From the NCBI RefSeq assembly GCF_013366375.1, contig NZ_JABWMJ010000002.1:434001-498000 (forward strand): a DNA stretch of 64,000 bases. The letters run 5' to 3'. The stretch comes from Rhizobacter koreensis (GTDB taxonomy: Bacteria > Pseudomonadota > Gammaproteobacteria > Burkholderiales > Burkholderiaceae_C). The notes beneath the pieces are model-generated. The model searched no databases, was not told where the DNA came from, and saw nothing but the letters and a program-made list of their open reading frames with translations. How positions within the stretch are numbered: position 1 is the first letter of the stretch; every line of letters starts with the position of its first letter. The position numbers were made by a program, and so were the translations under genes. Positions 7,964 through 16,344 of this stretch are shown here, piece by piece.

Positions 7964-10066
7964 TCACACGGTGGCGGTCAGCGGTGCGGGCCGGGTCGGT
8001 GAATGGCGCGGCGGCGCGCGGGTGGCGCGTTCGGCCGCCGGCAGCTCAAGACTCGCGTGGGGCTCGTCGCCTTCCGCATCCCGGTAGCGGGCGGCGATCG
8101 CCTCGATCTCGTCCTCGATCGCGAAGAACGTGTCGAGCACCAGCGGATCGAACGTGCTGCCGCGCAGGTCGCGCATCATCTTCGTCGCGACCGCGTGAGG
8201 AAACGGCTCCTTGTAGCAGCGCCGGCTGATCAGCGCGTCATAGACGTCGGCGACCGCCATGATGCGGCCCGAGAGCGGAATGTCCGCGCCGGCGAGCCCG
8301 TGCGGGTAACCGGTGCCGTCCCACTTCTCGTGGTGCGTGGCCGCGATCTCGCCGGCGATGGTGAGGAAGTTGTCGCCGTCGATGTGACGCGCGCTGCTGC
8401 CGATGATCGAGCGACCGAACTCGGCATGCCGCTTCATCTGCTCCATCTCGTCGAACGTCAGCCGTCCCGGCTTCATCAGGATGTGGTCGGGCACGCCGAC
8501 CTTGCCGACGTCGTGCAGCGGCGCCGACAGGAACAGCAGCTCGATGTATTCGGGCGTCAACACGTCGAGGTGGTGGCCGGCGCGTCGCAGCTCGCTCGCG
8601 ATGGCGCGCACGTAGTGCTGGGTCCGCTTGATGTGCGCGCCGGTCTCGGGATCGCGTGTCTCGGCGACCGCGGCCATCGATTCGATCGTCACCTGGCGCG
8701 CGTTGGCGAGCGCGCGCATGCCCGCCTGCACACGCTGCCGCTCGAGGCCGAAGCGCGCCAGCGCGAACGCGACGAACAGCACCGCCACCACGGCGGCGGG
8801 CGCGGCGCCCGACACGAAGATGCCGGTGCCGAGATAGAGACCGACGCTCGCGGCGAGCGCGCCGGCTGCGAGCGCGACGCTGCCGCCGACCAGCAGCGCG
8901 ATGCCGCTGCCGAGCACGAACAGCGCGACCATCGCGGCGGCCAGCGCGAGGCACGCTGCCAGCACCGCGCTGCCGCGCCATGACGGCACCTGCACGTGGC
9001 GGTCGCGCAGCACGTTCTCGGCCATCGCGGCCTGGATGCGCACGCCCGGAAAGCGCGCGTCGAGCGCGGTGTTGTGGAGGTCGTTGAGGCCGGCGGCCGA
9101 CGAGCCGATGAAGACGACCTTGCCGCGCAGGCCGGCGAGCGGCGCGCTGCCGTCGAGCACCCCGAGCGCGGGAATCGCCGGGTAGCGCTCGGGCCCGCCG
9201 GCGAAGCGCAGCGTGGCGTAGCCCTTGGCGTCGATCGGCACGCGATGCGGCCCGACCACGAGCGCGAGGCCGCTCGCGCCGCTCTCGACACGCGCGGATG
9301 CGACACCGAGCGCCTTCGTCAGCGCCGCGAGCGCGAGGCTCGGATGGGCGCGGCCGCCGTGCGCGATCAGCAGCGGCACCCGTCGCAGCACGCCGTCCGG
9401 ATCGATCTGCGTGTTGACGAAGCCGGCGCTGCGCGTGCGCGCGGCGATCGGACCGGCGCTCTCGAGCACGCCGGTCGCGACGTCGAGGTCGAGCAGGTCG
9501 TCGCGGCCCTCGATGGCGATGGCTGCGCTCGCGGGAACGTCGGCGCTCGCGCCGCTGTGGTCGAAGTAGAAGTAGCGCCCGGCGACGACGTCGCGCCGCG
9601 CGACCACCTCCGCGAGATAGCCGTCGTTGTCGAGCAGGCCCGAGGGCACGCCGTCCAGCGAGAGCTCGACGCCGAAGTCGCGCCGGAAGGTGTCGCGCAC
9701 CGTCGTCAGCGACGCGCGGTCGGCCTCCGGAAGCAGGATGTCGAGCGCGATCGCCGCCGGCTGCTCGGCGGCGACGCGCTCGATCAGCGCGGCGAGCCGG
9801 TAGCGCGGCCACGGCCACTGGCCGACCGCGGAAAGGCTGACGTCGTCGATGTCGACCACCGCGACGCCGCGTGCGGTCTCGCCCGACGCGGTGTGGCGCA
9901 GCACGCCGTCGAGCAGCGCACGGTCGAGCGTCGCGACCGGCGCCCTGCCGGTCGCGCCGAGCCCGCCCGCGAGCAGCGCGACACCCAGACCGAGGGTCGC
10001 GAGCAGCGCCGCCCCGCGCCGCGGGAGTCGCTCGGCCGTGCGGCCGATCACCGCTTGCATCGACAT
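7964..10066 (-). CDS. CHASE2 sensor with HD-GYP cyclic-di-GMP phosphodiesterase domain
   Basis: A 700-residue inner-membrane signalling protein. An N-terminal helix (about residues 20-38) precedes a periplasmic CHASE2 domain to about residue 350 (VAVVDIDDVSLSAVGQWPWPR, KVVFIGSSAAGLND, TALDARFPGVRIQA). Three transmembrane helices follow at about 355-435, then a cytoplasmic HD-GYP domain. The catalytic signatures are intact: HD at 518-519 in LHDVGKVGVPD, HHEKWDGTGYP with GYP at 586-588, and DVYDAL. Active HD-GYP enzymes hydrolyse c-di-GMP, so this probably lowers c-di-GMP in response to an envelope signal. The gene starts 12 bases after the OmpA-lipoprotein gene, with FecR before that. More usual CHASE2 proteins beside FecR carry a nucleotide cyclase output. 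Confidence 0.95.
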   Translation of the reverse strand: MSMQAVIGRTAERLPRRGAALLATLGLGVALLAGGLGATGRAPVATLDRALLDGVLRHTASGETARGVAVVDIDDVSLSAVGQWPWPRYRLAALIERVAAEQPAAIALDILLPEADRASLTTVRDTFRRDFGVELSLDGVPSGLLDNDGYLAEVVARRDVVAGRYFYFDHSGASADVPASAAIAIEGRDDLLDLDVATGVLESAGPIAARTRSAGFVNTQIDPDGVLRRVPLLIAHGGRAHPSLALAALTKALGVASARVESGASGLALVVGPHRVPIDAKGYATLRFAGGPERYPAIPALGVLDGSAPLAGLRGKVVFIGSSAAGLNDLHNTALDARFPGVRIQAAMAENVLRDRHVQVPSWRGSAVLAACLALAAAMVALFVLGSGIALLVGGSVALAAGALAASVGLYLGTGIFVSGAAPAAVVAVLFVAFALARFGLERQRVQAGMRALANARQVTIESMAAVAETRDPETGAHIKRTQHYVRAIASELRRAGHHLDVLTPEYIELLFLSAPLHDVGKVGVPDHILMKPGRLTFDEMEQMKRHAEFGRSIIGSSARHIDGDNFLTIAGEIAATHHEKWDGTGYPHGLAGADIPLSGRIMAVADVYDALISRRCYKEPFPHAVATKMMRDLRGSTFDPLVLDTFFAIEDEIEAIAARYRDAEGDEPHASLELPAAERATRAPPRHSPTRPAPLTATV

Positions 10067-10078
10067 CGCCGCTGCCCG

Positions 10079-10714
10079 TCAGAGGATCATGATCTCGGCG
10101 CGCCGATTGCGCGGCTCGGGAACGCCGGGGCGCGTGGGCACCAGCGGCTCCTGGTCGCCGAAGTACTGCACGTCGATGCGGTCGAGCGCCGGGTCGCTGC
10201 GGCGCAGCCAGTCGGCCACCACCTGGGCGCGCTCGGCCGACAGCCTGAGGTTGCCTTCGCGGGTGCCGCTCGAGTCGGCGTGGCCGAAGATCGTGATCTC
10301 GGTCGGCTTCCTGCGCCGGGCCGCATCGAGCACCTCCGGCAGCAGCGCCTTCGACGCCTCGGTGAGCACGGCGCGGTCGAGCAGGAAGTTCAGCACGAAG
10401 GTGCGCGGCCGCGGCGGCTGCGCCTTCAGCAGGTCGGCGTAAGCGGCGTCGACTGCTGCTTCGGTGGCCGCCGGCGCGCTGCGCGGCGCGGCGCCGCCGA
10501 CGCTCGTGGAGCTGAACGCGCTGTCGAGCTGCTGGGCGCCACCGTCGCCTGAGACGGTGACCGCGCCGACCTTGCCGTCCTCGTCGGGCAGCAGGATGAC
10601 GGTCGTGCGGCCGGTGGTCACTGGCGCGCTGGCGCAGCCGGCGAGCGCGATGCAGGCGGCGCCGAGCAGCGTCCCGAACAGGCGCGCCGCGCGCAGCAAG
10701 CGGAGATGGGTCAT
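10079..10714 (-). CDS. OmpA-family lipoprotein
   Basis: A 211-residue outer-membrane lipoprotein. The signal peptide ends in a lipobox (IALAGC, Cys at about residue 26), and a linker of about 80 residues follows. A C-terminal OmpA/Pal-like peptidoglycan-binding domain spans about residues 105-211 (VLNFLLDRAVLTEASKALLP, EITIFGHADSSGTREGNLRLS, RAQVVADWLRR, RNRRAEIMIL). It would link the outer membrane to peptidoglycan by binding diaminopimelate. It sits between FecR and the CHASE2/HD-GYP gene, with only 4 and 12 bases separating them, so it is probably part of the same sensing operon rather than a general structural OmpA. Confidence 0.92.
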   Translation of the reverse strand: MTHLRLLRAARLFGTLLGAACIALAGCASAPVTTGRTTVILLPDEDGKVGAVTVSGDGGAQQLDSAFSSTSVGGAAPRSAPAATEAAVDAAYADLLKAQPPRPRTFVLNFLLDRAVLTEASKALLPEVLDAARRRKPTEITIFGHADSSGTREGNLRLSAERAQVVADWLRRSDPALDRIDVQYFGDQEPLVPTRPGVPEPRNRRAEIMIL

Positions 10715-10718
10715 GCCG

Positions 10719-11159
10719 TCACTCCGCCTCGACGATGAAGCGCGTGCCGCGCACGCCGACGGTCGCCGTGGGTGTCCCGACCTTCACCGCCTCGGGCGCG
10801 ACCTTGCCGATCTTGCCGGACGAGTAGACCGCGCTGCCGCGTGCCAGGAACACGTCGAACGCGTAGGTCGCCTCCTTGGGCTTGAACACGTAGTCGCGCA
10901 CCTGCACCTCGGTGGCCGGGCCGAGCGTCAGCAGCGTGCCGTCCTTGAACACGATGCCGGCCGAAGCACCGGGGCTCGACACCAGCCGGTCGGCGACGAA
11001 CAGCGTCATTCCCGAGACCGCCGGTACGCTGGCCCCGCCGCGGTGGACGGCGATGGTGCCGGTGACGTTCTTCAGCAGCGCGACGTGCGGGTCGTCGGCA
11101 CGCGCCGAGGTGGCAAGGAGCGCCAGCGAGGCGGCGGCGGCAAGCGCGAGATTTCTCAA
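10719..11159 (-). CDS. FecR-domain periplasmic protein
   Basis: A 146-residue exported protein from a TTG at 11159. It begins MRNLALAAAASLALLATSARA, an ordinary signal peptide, and that choice decides the start: an upstream ATG at 11252 would put 31 basic and polar residues in front of it. The mature part is a compact FecR domain (VTGTIAVHRGGASVPAVSGM, LFVADRLVSSPGASAGIVF, DGTLLTLGPATEVQV, VGTPTATVGVRGTRFIVE). Unlike FecR anti-sigma factors it has no N-terminal cytoplasmic part, so it is not a sigma regulator. It is the first gene of the FecR-OmpA-CHASE2/HD-GYP operon and may bind peptidoglycan or a surface polymer as part of a sensor. Confidence 0.88.
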   Translation of the reverse strand: MRNLALAAAASLALLATSARADDPHVALLKNVTGTIAVHRGGASVPAVSGMTLFVADRLVSSPGASAGIVFKDGTLLTLGPATEVQVRDYVFKPKEATYAFDVFLARGSAVYSSGKIGKVAPEAVKVGTPTATVGVRGTRFIVEAE

Positions 11160-11317
11160 GGGATGGTTCCGGTGACGCAAACGGGCGGGGCCGGCGGACG
11201 CCGATGCCGCAAAGCCTTCGGACAGCTTCGCCCCGCATATCGGCGCTGCCATCGACGACTTGAGCCGGCCCGTCGACCGCTCGTCGCGTCGGGCACCTCG
11301 ATTGCTGGAAAACCCGC

Positions 11318-11755
11318 ATGACTACTGCCACCTACGACGTTCGCCGGACTCACCACGATTGGGTCCATCCGCTGCGCGCCCTGCTGTTCGCGGGCAGCGT
11401 ACCGCTCTTCCTTGGCGTGCTGCTGAGCGACATCGCCTACGCCAACAGCGACCAGGTGCAGTGGAAGAACTTCGCGTCCTGGCTCAACGCCGGCGCGCTG
11501 CTGCTGAGCGGTCTGGCGCTGCTCTGGTCGGTGATTGCGCTGCTCGGCGCCGAGCGCGGCCGACGCCGCCCGCTGCTCGCCGGCGGTCTGCTGCTGGTCG
11601 GCTGGATTCTCGGCCTCGTCAACTCGTTCATGCACGCCAAGGACGCCGCGGCGACGCTGCCGGAAGGCGTGGTGCTCGCGGTCGTCGTCTTCGTTCTGAT
11701 CGCGGTGGCGAGCTGGCTCGGCCTCGCCACCGATCGCGTGGAGGTGCGGCCATGA
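11318..11755 (+). CDS. DUF2231 integral membrane protein
   Basis: A 145-residue inner-membrane protein with four hydrophobic segments (about residues 19-37, 53-72, 84-102 and 116-136). The HPLRALLFAGSVPLFLGVLLSDIAY and QWKNFASWLNAGALL motifs are characteristic of DUF2231 proteins; some members of that family carry haem-liganding histidines between helices. Its function is unknown. The stop overlaps the ATG of the following sorbosone-dehydrogenase-like gene (ATGA), so the pair is co-translated. Co-occurrence with a quinoprotein-like dehydrogenase suggests a role in periplasmic electron transfer, which is inference from context only. Confidence 0.85.
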   Translation: MTTATYDVRRTHHDWVHPLRALLFAGSVPLFLGVLLSDIAYANSDQVQWKNFASWLNAGALLLSGLALLWSVIALLGAERGRRRPLLAGGLLLVGWILGLVNSFMHAKDAAATLPEGVVLAVVVFVLIAVASWLGLATDRVEVRP

Positions 11756-13266
11756 AGGCGCCCGCCCGCTTCGCCCTTGCGGTCATCCCGCTGGCGCTGC
11801 TCGTCGCCTGCTCGGGCGGCGCCGAGCCCCCGGTCTACGGCGCCGACCCGCCGCTGCCCGAACCGCAGCGTGGCCTTCTTCCCACGATGAAGATCGCCGA
11901 CCCCGCAGGCTGGGGCGACCGCCGCCCGCAGGTGCCCGAGGGCTACCGGATCATCGCCATCGCGACGGACCTGCAGATCCCGCGCCAGTCGCTGGTGCTG
12001 CCGAACGGCGACATCCTGGTCGCCGAGGGGCGCGGCGGCGGCGCGCCCGCGCTGACGCCCAAGGACGTGATCGCCGGGATCATCAAGGCCAAGGGCACCA
12101 GCCCCGTGAAGGGCGGCAACCGCCTCACGCTGCTGCGCGACGCCGACGGCGACGGCGTCTACGAGTCGCGCAGCGTGTTCGCGAAGGATCTCAACGCGCC
12201 GTACGGCCTGGCCCTGATCGGCAACCGGCTCTACGTCGCCAACCAGGATGCGCTGGTCCGCTTTGACTACCAGCCGGGGCAGTTCACCGCCGCCGGCGCG
12301 CCGGTCAAGGTGACCGACCTGCCGTCGCAGATCAACCACCACTGGACGAAGTCCCTCACGGCGAGCGCCGACGGCCGCTTCCTCTACGTCGGCATCGGCT
12401 CCAACAGCAACATCACGGAGCGCGGCATGGCGGCCGAGCTGGACCGTGCGATGGTCTGGGAGATCGACGCCCAGACCGGTGCGCACCGGCCGTACGCGAC
12501 GGGCCTCCGCAACCCGACCGCGCTGACCATCCAGCCCGGCACCGGGCGCCTCTGGGTCACCGTGAACGAGCGCGACGAGCTCGGCTCGAACCTGGTGCCC
12601 GACTACGTGACGTCGGTGCGCGAGAACGGCTTCTACGGCTGGCCGTACAGCTACTGGGGCCAGAACGTCGATACCCGGGTGCGCCCGCAGGATCCGGCCA
12701 AGGTCGCCGCCGCGATCAAGCCCGACTTCGGCCTCGGCTCGCACGTCGCCGCGCTGGGGCTGGCGTTCTCGACGCCCGCGATGGGGTCGCGCTTCGCCGA
12801 CGGTCTCTTCGTCGGCGAGCACGGCAGCTGGAACCGCAATCCGCCGAGCGGCTACCGCGTCATCTTCGTCCCGTTCCGCGACGGCCGTCCGGCCGGCAGC
12901 CCGGTCGACGTCGTCACCGGCTTCTACGGCGACGACGGCAAGACGCGCGGCCGCCCGGTCGGCGTGACGGTCGACCCGCGCGGTGCCCTCCTCGTTGCCG
13001 ACGACCTGTCGAACACGCTGTGGCGGGTGACGCCGGTCGGCGGGCCGGCCGGTGCGACGCGCAGCACGGCGGCGCCGGTCACGCCGGGAGCCGCTGCCTC
13101 GGACGCCTCCAGCAGCGCGTCGGGCGCCGCAGGCCAGACGACCGAGCGGCCTGCGAGCGGTGCGACCGACCCGGCCGGCGGGCAAGCGACCCAGGGCGCG
13201 CCGGGCGCGGGCGCGGGAGACGCCGCGAGCGCACCGGGCGCGGCGAGCGCCGCAGGGATGCGCTGA
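11752..13266 (+). CDS. Sorbosone dehydrogenase-like (PQQ-type beta-propeller) lipoprotein
   Basis: A 504-residue lipoprotein with its lipobox at LLVAC (C20). The body is a six-bladed propeller related to L-sorbosone and soluble glucose dehydrogenases. Recognisable elements are IPRQSLVLPNGDILVAEGRGG, NAPYGLALIGNRLYVANQDALVRF, GLRNPTALTIQP, NERDELGSNLVPDYV, GEHGSWNRNPPSGY and GALLVADDLSNTLWRV. Soluble glucose and aldose dehydrogenases of this fold use PQQ and oxidise sugars in the periplasm; PQQ use here is inferred from the family. A tail of about 75 residues (from about residue 428) is almost entirely Ala, Gly, Ser, Thr and Pro and is presumably disordered. The gene is translationally coupled to the upstream DUF2231 gene by ATGA. 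Confidence 0.88.
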   Translation: MKAPARFALAVIPLALLVACSGGAEPPVYGADPPLPEPQRGLLPTMKIADPAGWGDRRPQVPEGYRIIAIATDLQIPRQSLVLPNGDILVAEGRGGGAPALTPKDVIAGIIKAKGTSPVKGGNRLTLLRDADGDGVYESRSVFAKDLNAPYGLALIGNRLYVANQDALVRFDYQPGQFTAAGAPVKVTDLPSQINHHWTKSLTASADGRFLYVGIGSNSNITERGMAAELDRAMVWEIDAQTGAHRPYATGLRNPTALTIQPGTGRLWVTVNERDELGSNLVPDYVTSVRENGFYGWPYSYWGQNVDTRVRPQDPAKVAAAIKPDFGLGSHVAALGLAFSTPAMGSRFADGLFVGEHGSWNRNPPSGYRVIFVPFRDGRPAGSPVDVVTGFYGDDGKTRGRPVGVTVDPRGALLVADDLSNTLWRVTPVGGPAGATRSTAAPVTPGAAASDASSSASGAAGQTTERPASGATDPAGGQATQGAPGAGAGDAASAPGAASAAGMR

Positions 13267-13424
13267 GCGGCGCTGGCAAGCGCCTCCTGCCCGGGCCGGG
13301 CGCGGAGCAGAAGGCGCCACGTGCGATCGCCACTTGACGCCAACGGGGCGCGGAGGTAAAGCCGCGCTTCGTGCGCCGCCCCGCGCCGCGGTACGGCACC
13401 CGTTCGTGCCGCAGGAGCACTCCC

Positions 13425-14141
13425 ATGAACATCCCGTGCAGAACGCTGGCGGCAGCGCTGGCGTGCGCCGGCCTCGCGGCCGCAGCGCACGCGGCACCCA
13501 TCGCGGTGCCGAACTTCTCGTTCGAGAACCCCGACCTGCTCGGCGACATCGGCCTCGGCAACTCGGCGAACTCGGTGCCGGGCTGGACCCAGGCAATCGT
13601 GACCGGCGTCGTAGACTTCTACGTCATCGACGCCGCAAGCAGCGAGTTTCCCGGCACCAACGGCGACAACGCGCCGCTGCCCGGCACCGCGCTCGGCGGT
13701 CAGGCGGCGGTGATCGATGCGGGCGGGCGCGGCACGCTCACCACCACGGCGCCGGTCGCGACCACCCTCGCCGGCCGGCTCTACACGCTGACCGTGAGCC
13801 TGGGCGACGACCTGCAGGGCGACCAGCCGGGCATCGTCGGCATCGAGCTGCTGGTGAACGGCGTCAGCGCCGCACTCGCCACCGTCACCGGCGCGGCGCT
13901 GCCCAACGGCACCTTCGTCGACCTCTCGACCGGGTTCGTCGCGCCGTTCGACGGCCAGAGCCTCGCGATCCGTCTCAGCCAGGAGACGCTCGGGACCAAC
14001 GCGTTCGCGTGGTTCGACAACGTGCGGCTCGACGTCGCCGATGTCGGGCAGCTGCCGGCGCCGGGCGGCCTCGCGCTCGGCAGCCTCGCGCTTGCGGCCC
14101 TGCTCGTCGCGCGGCGGCTGATGCCCGCACGGCCGAACTGA
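13425..14141 (+). CDS. Exported PEP-CTERM-like protein with variant sorting motif
   Basis: A 238-residue secreted protein: the signal peptide is about residues 1-22 (ending AHA), and the mature domain opens VPNFSFENPDLLGD and later has WFDNVRLDV, a beta-sandwich pattern of carbohydrate-binding-like PEP-CTERM proteins. The tail has the shape of an exosortase signal (short motif, hydrophobic helix, then RR and R residues), but the motif reads LPAPGGLAL rather than PEP. It starts at ATG 13425 behind GGAG about 8 bases upstream. It is a single gene between the sorbosone-dehydrogenase-like gene and convergent esterase genes. Its role is unknown; carbohydrate or surface-polymer association is plausible. 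Confidence 0.8.
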   Translation: MNIPCRTLAAALACAGLAAAAHAAPIAVPNFSFENPDLLGDIGLGNSANSVPGWTQAIVTGVVDFYVIDAASSEFPGTNGDNAPLPGTALGGQAAVIDAGGRGTLTTTAPVATTLAGRLYTLTVSLGDDLQGDQPGIVGIELLVNGVSAALATVTGAALPNGTFVDLSTGFVAPFDGQSLAIRLSQETLGTNAFAWFDNVRLDVADVGQLPAPGGLALGSLALAALLVARRLMPARPN

Positions 14142-14285
14142 TCGGTCAGACCAGGCTGCCGCGGCGGCATCTGGGCGACCATGGCCGCTCGCCAGGCCGC
14201 GTCGGGCCGTCGGGTGTCGGCACGCTTGCGTGGCCCGATGCCCACGCCGCTGCTTCGCGTCAGCGCCGCGATGCAACGGCGAGGC

Positions 14286-16052
14286 CTACTCCTCGGTCAC
14301 GCTCGCCTGGGTCAGCGAGGCGTCGAACGCGACGCGGCGCGGCGCGGTCGGCGTCCACTGCTCCCACTTCACGCCGAGCGCGGGCGTGTTCGGGTCGCCG
14401 GTGCGGACGAACGCGGCAAGGCTCTGCTGCATCAGCTTCGAAAGCGCCAGACGCCCGGGCTCGTTCGCCTTGCTCCAGCCGAACGCCTGCAGGTTGAGCG
14501 TGAAGTTTCCGAAGATGAACGCCAGATCGCCCGTGTGCCACGCGCCGTAGACCTGGTTCCACGGCGCGGGCTCCTCGTTCCACTTGAAGTCGTATGCGTA
14601 GATCGGGACCTGCGGGTAGTACGCGGTGTTGCTCGAGTTCGAAAGCGCCCAGAACGTCGCGGTGGTGATGCTCGGCGCCGGGCTGACGCGATTGGCGTTG
14701 TTGAAGGTGTAGATGTCGTAGTTCTCGGGCGTGAGCGGCGAGACGATGCTCGCGTCGACGACGTCCTCGAGCTTGAGCCCGCTCGTGGTGCCCAGGTAGG
14801 TGCCGTTCATCCACTTCACGCGGGTGTAGTCGTCGACCCGGAACGCCGACGAGAACAGCTTGCCCTCCTCGGCCGTGTTGCCGACGAGCTGCGGCACCTT
14901 GCTGAAGTTGCCGTTGCGGATCGCGGTGGTCGCGTTGGCCGGCATCACGGTGCCGTCGAGGATCGGCGCCACCGTCGACCACAGCGTCGCGCTGGTCGAA
15001 CCCGGTTCGAAGGTGCGCGAGCCGGTGCCCCACTTGCCGCCGGTCGGGTCGACCTGGATGTTGTAGAGGTCGGCCGCGCTCTTCGACATCACGTAGTTGC
15101 GGATCCAGCCACTGGTCTGAGCGTTCCGGTACGCGTCGGCCGACGCCTTGTCGGTGGCGAGCCGGTCCTTGATCAGCAGCGCGTTGATGAACGCGTTGGC
15201 CTTGTTCACCGCCGCGGCCGGCGCACTGCCGCCCACGCCGCCGCTCAGCGACACCGCCTTGTGGAAGAGGCCCGTGGCGAGCGGCGAGACGATCAGCGCG
15301 TTCACGTTGGTCGAGCCGGCCGACTGCCCCATGATCGTCACGTTGCCCGGGTCGCCGCCGAAATTGGCGATGTTGTTTTTCACGAACTTGAGCGACTGGA
15401 TGAGATCGAGCAGCGCGAAGTTGCCCGAGTCGCGCAGCGGGTCGCCGGTGTTGAACGCCGGGTGCGCGAACCAGCCCATCACGCCGAGGCGGTAGGCGAC
15501 GGTCACCACCACCGCGTTGGCGTTCTTCGCGAGATTGCCGCCGACGGTGAGCGGGTCGAACGACGCGCCGACGACGTTGCTGCCGCCGTGGATGAAGACG
15601 ATGACCGGCAGCTTGGTCGCGTCGGCCGCCGGGCTCCAGATGTTCAGGTAGAGGCAGTCCTCCGAGCCGATCGGTTTGTAGAACGTCTCCCATACGGCGC
15701 TGTAGTCCTTGCCCTTCGGCGCCGGCCCGAACAGCCCGCCGATCTGCGTGCACGCCTCGGTGAACTCCTTCGCGGGCCGCACGCCGGTCCAGGCATCGGG
15801 CGCCTGCGTGGGCTGCCAGCGCAGCGGGCCGACCGGCGCCTTGGCGAACGGCACGCCGCGCCACGACAGCGCGGCCGTGTCGCTTTCGGTCACGCCTTCG
15901 ACCTGCCCGTACTCGGTGGCACGGACCAGGTTCGGCCCGTCGTCCGAGCCTCCGCCGCCGCCTCCGCACCCCATCAGCCCGACTCCTGCGATGGCCGCCG
16001 CAAGCACGGCGGCACGGCCCTTCGAAATGAATCCGTTCAAGTTTGTCTCCAT
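14286..16052 (-). CDS. Type-B carboxylesterase lipoprotein
   Basis: A 588-residue member of the carboxylesterase/lipase alpha/beta-hydrolase family (PF00135 type). The signal peptide ends with lipobox LMGC (C29) and a glycine run, so the enzyme is membrane-anchored. Signatures seen are GVPFAKAPVGPLRWQPTQ, SEDCLYLNIWSP (type-B signature 2), oxyanion-loop FIHGGSN, and the nucleophile elbow GQSAG with S244. The family hydrolyses esters of many kinds, including phenolic, p-nitrobenzyl and polyester-derived substrates; the substrate is not predictable. It is a paralogue of the next esterase (16345-17931) on the same strand, 292 bases away. That gap contains no gene or motif that I recognise. Confidence 0.93.
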   Translation of the reverse strand: METNLNGFISKGRAAVLAAAIAGVGLMGCGGGGGGSDDGPNLVRATEYGQVEGVTESDTAALSWRGVPFAKAPVGPLRWQPTQAPDAWTGVRPAKEFTEACTQIGGLFGPAPKGKDYSAVWETFYKPIGSEDCLYLNIWSPAADATKLPVIVFIHGGSNVVGASFDPLTVGGNLAKNANAVVVTVAYRLGVMGWFAHPAFNTGDPLRDSGNFALLDLIQSLKFVKNNIANFGGDPGNVTIMGQSAGSTNVNALIVSPLATGLFHKAVSLSGGVGGSAPAAAVNKANAFINALLIKDRLATDKASADAYRNAQTSGWIRNYVMSKSAADLYNIQVDPTGGKWGTGSRTFEPGSTSATLWSTVAPILDGTVMPANATTAIRNGNFSKVPQLVGNTAEEGKLFSSAFRVDDYTRVKWMNGTYLGTTSGLKLEDVVDASIVSPLTPENYDIYTFNNANRVSPAPSITTATFWALSNSSNTAYYPQVPIYAYDFKWNEEPAPWNQVYGAWHTGDLAFIFGNFTLNLQAFGWSKANEPGRLALSKLMQQSLAAFVRTGDPNTPALGVKWEQWTPTAPRRVAFDASLTQASVTEE

Positions 16053-16344
16053 GTCAATTGATGCTGACGGCTCGTCGCCGTCACGTGTCGCCTGCTCGCA
16101 TGGCGAGGTTGGTGAGTCAGCTTAGAGCGTCGACCTGCATCGGGCAATCCGTCGCCGCGCCAATGCGGGAGGTTCGCTCGCGGCGCGGGTCAGCGGCGCT
16201 TGGTGTTGCCCGGCGCGTCGACCATGACCCCGAGCAACTGGCGCGGGCCTTGATGCACCCGCCGGTGGAGGTGCAACGCCTACTCCCGGGCAGCCGCCTT
16301 GAAGACCTCGAGGCCAAGAACTGGATTCCGGTTGCGGTGCGCCG

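Noticed and set aside
10719..11159. FecR as an anti-sigma regulator with an ECF sigma factor
   Set aside because: It has a signal peptide rather than a cytoplasmic anti-sigma part, and no sigma-factor or TonB-receptor gene is nearby.
10719..11252. Longer FecR start at ATG 11252
   Set aside because: It would put 31 polar and basic residues before the signal peptide; TTG 11159 gives a normal signal sequence.
16053..16344. Small open frames between the two carboxylesterases
   Set aside because: They have no ribosome site, no family resemblance and Arg/Ser/Ala-rich composition typical of antisense frames in GC-rich DNA.
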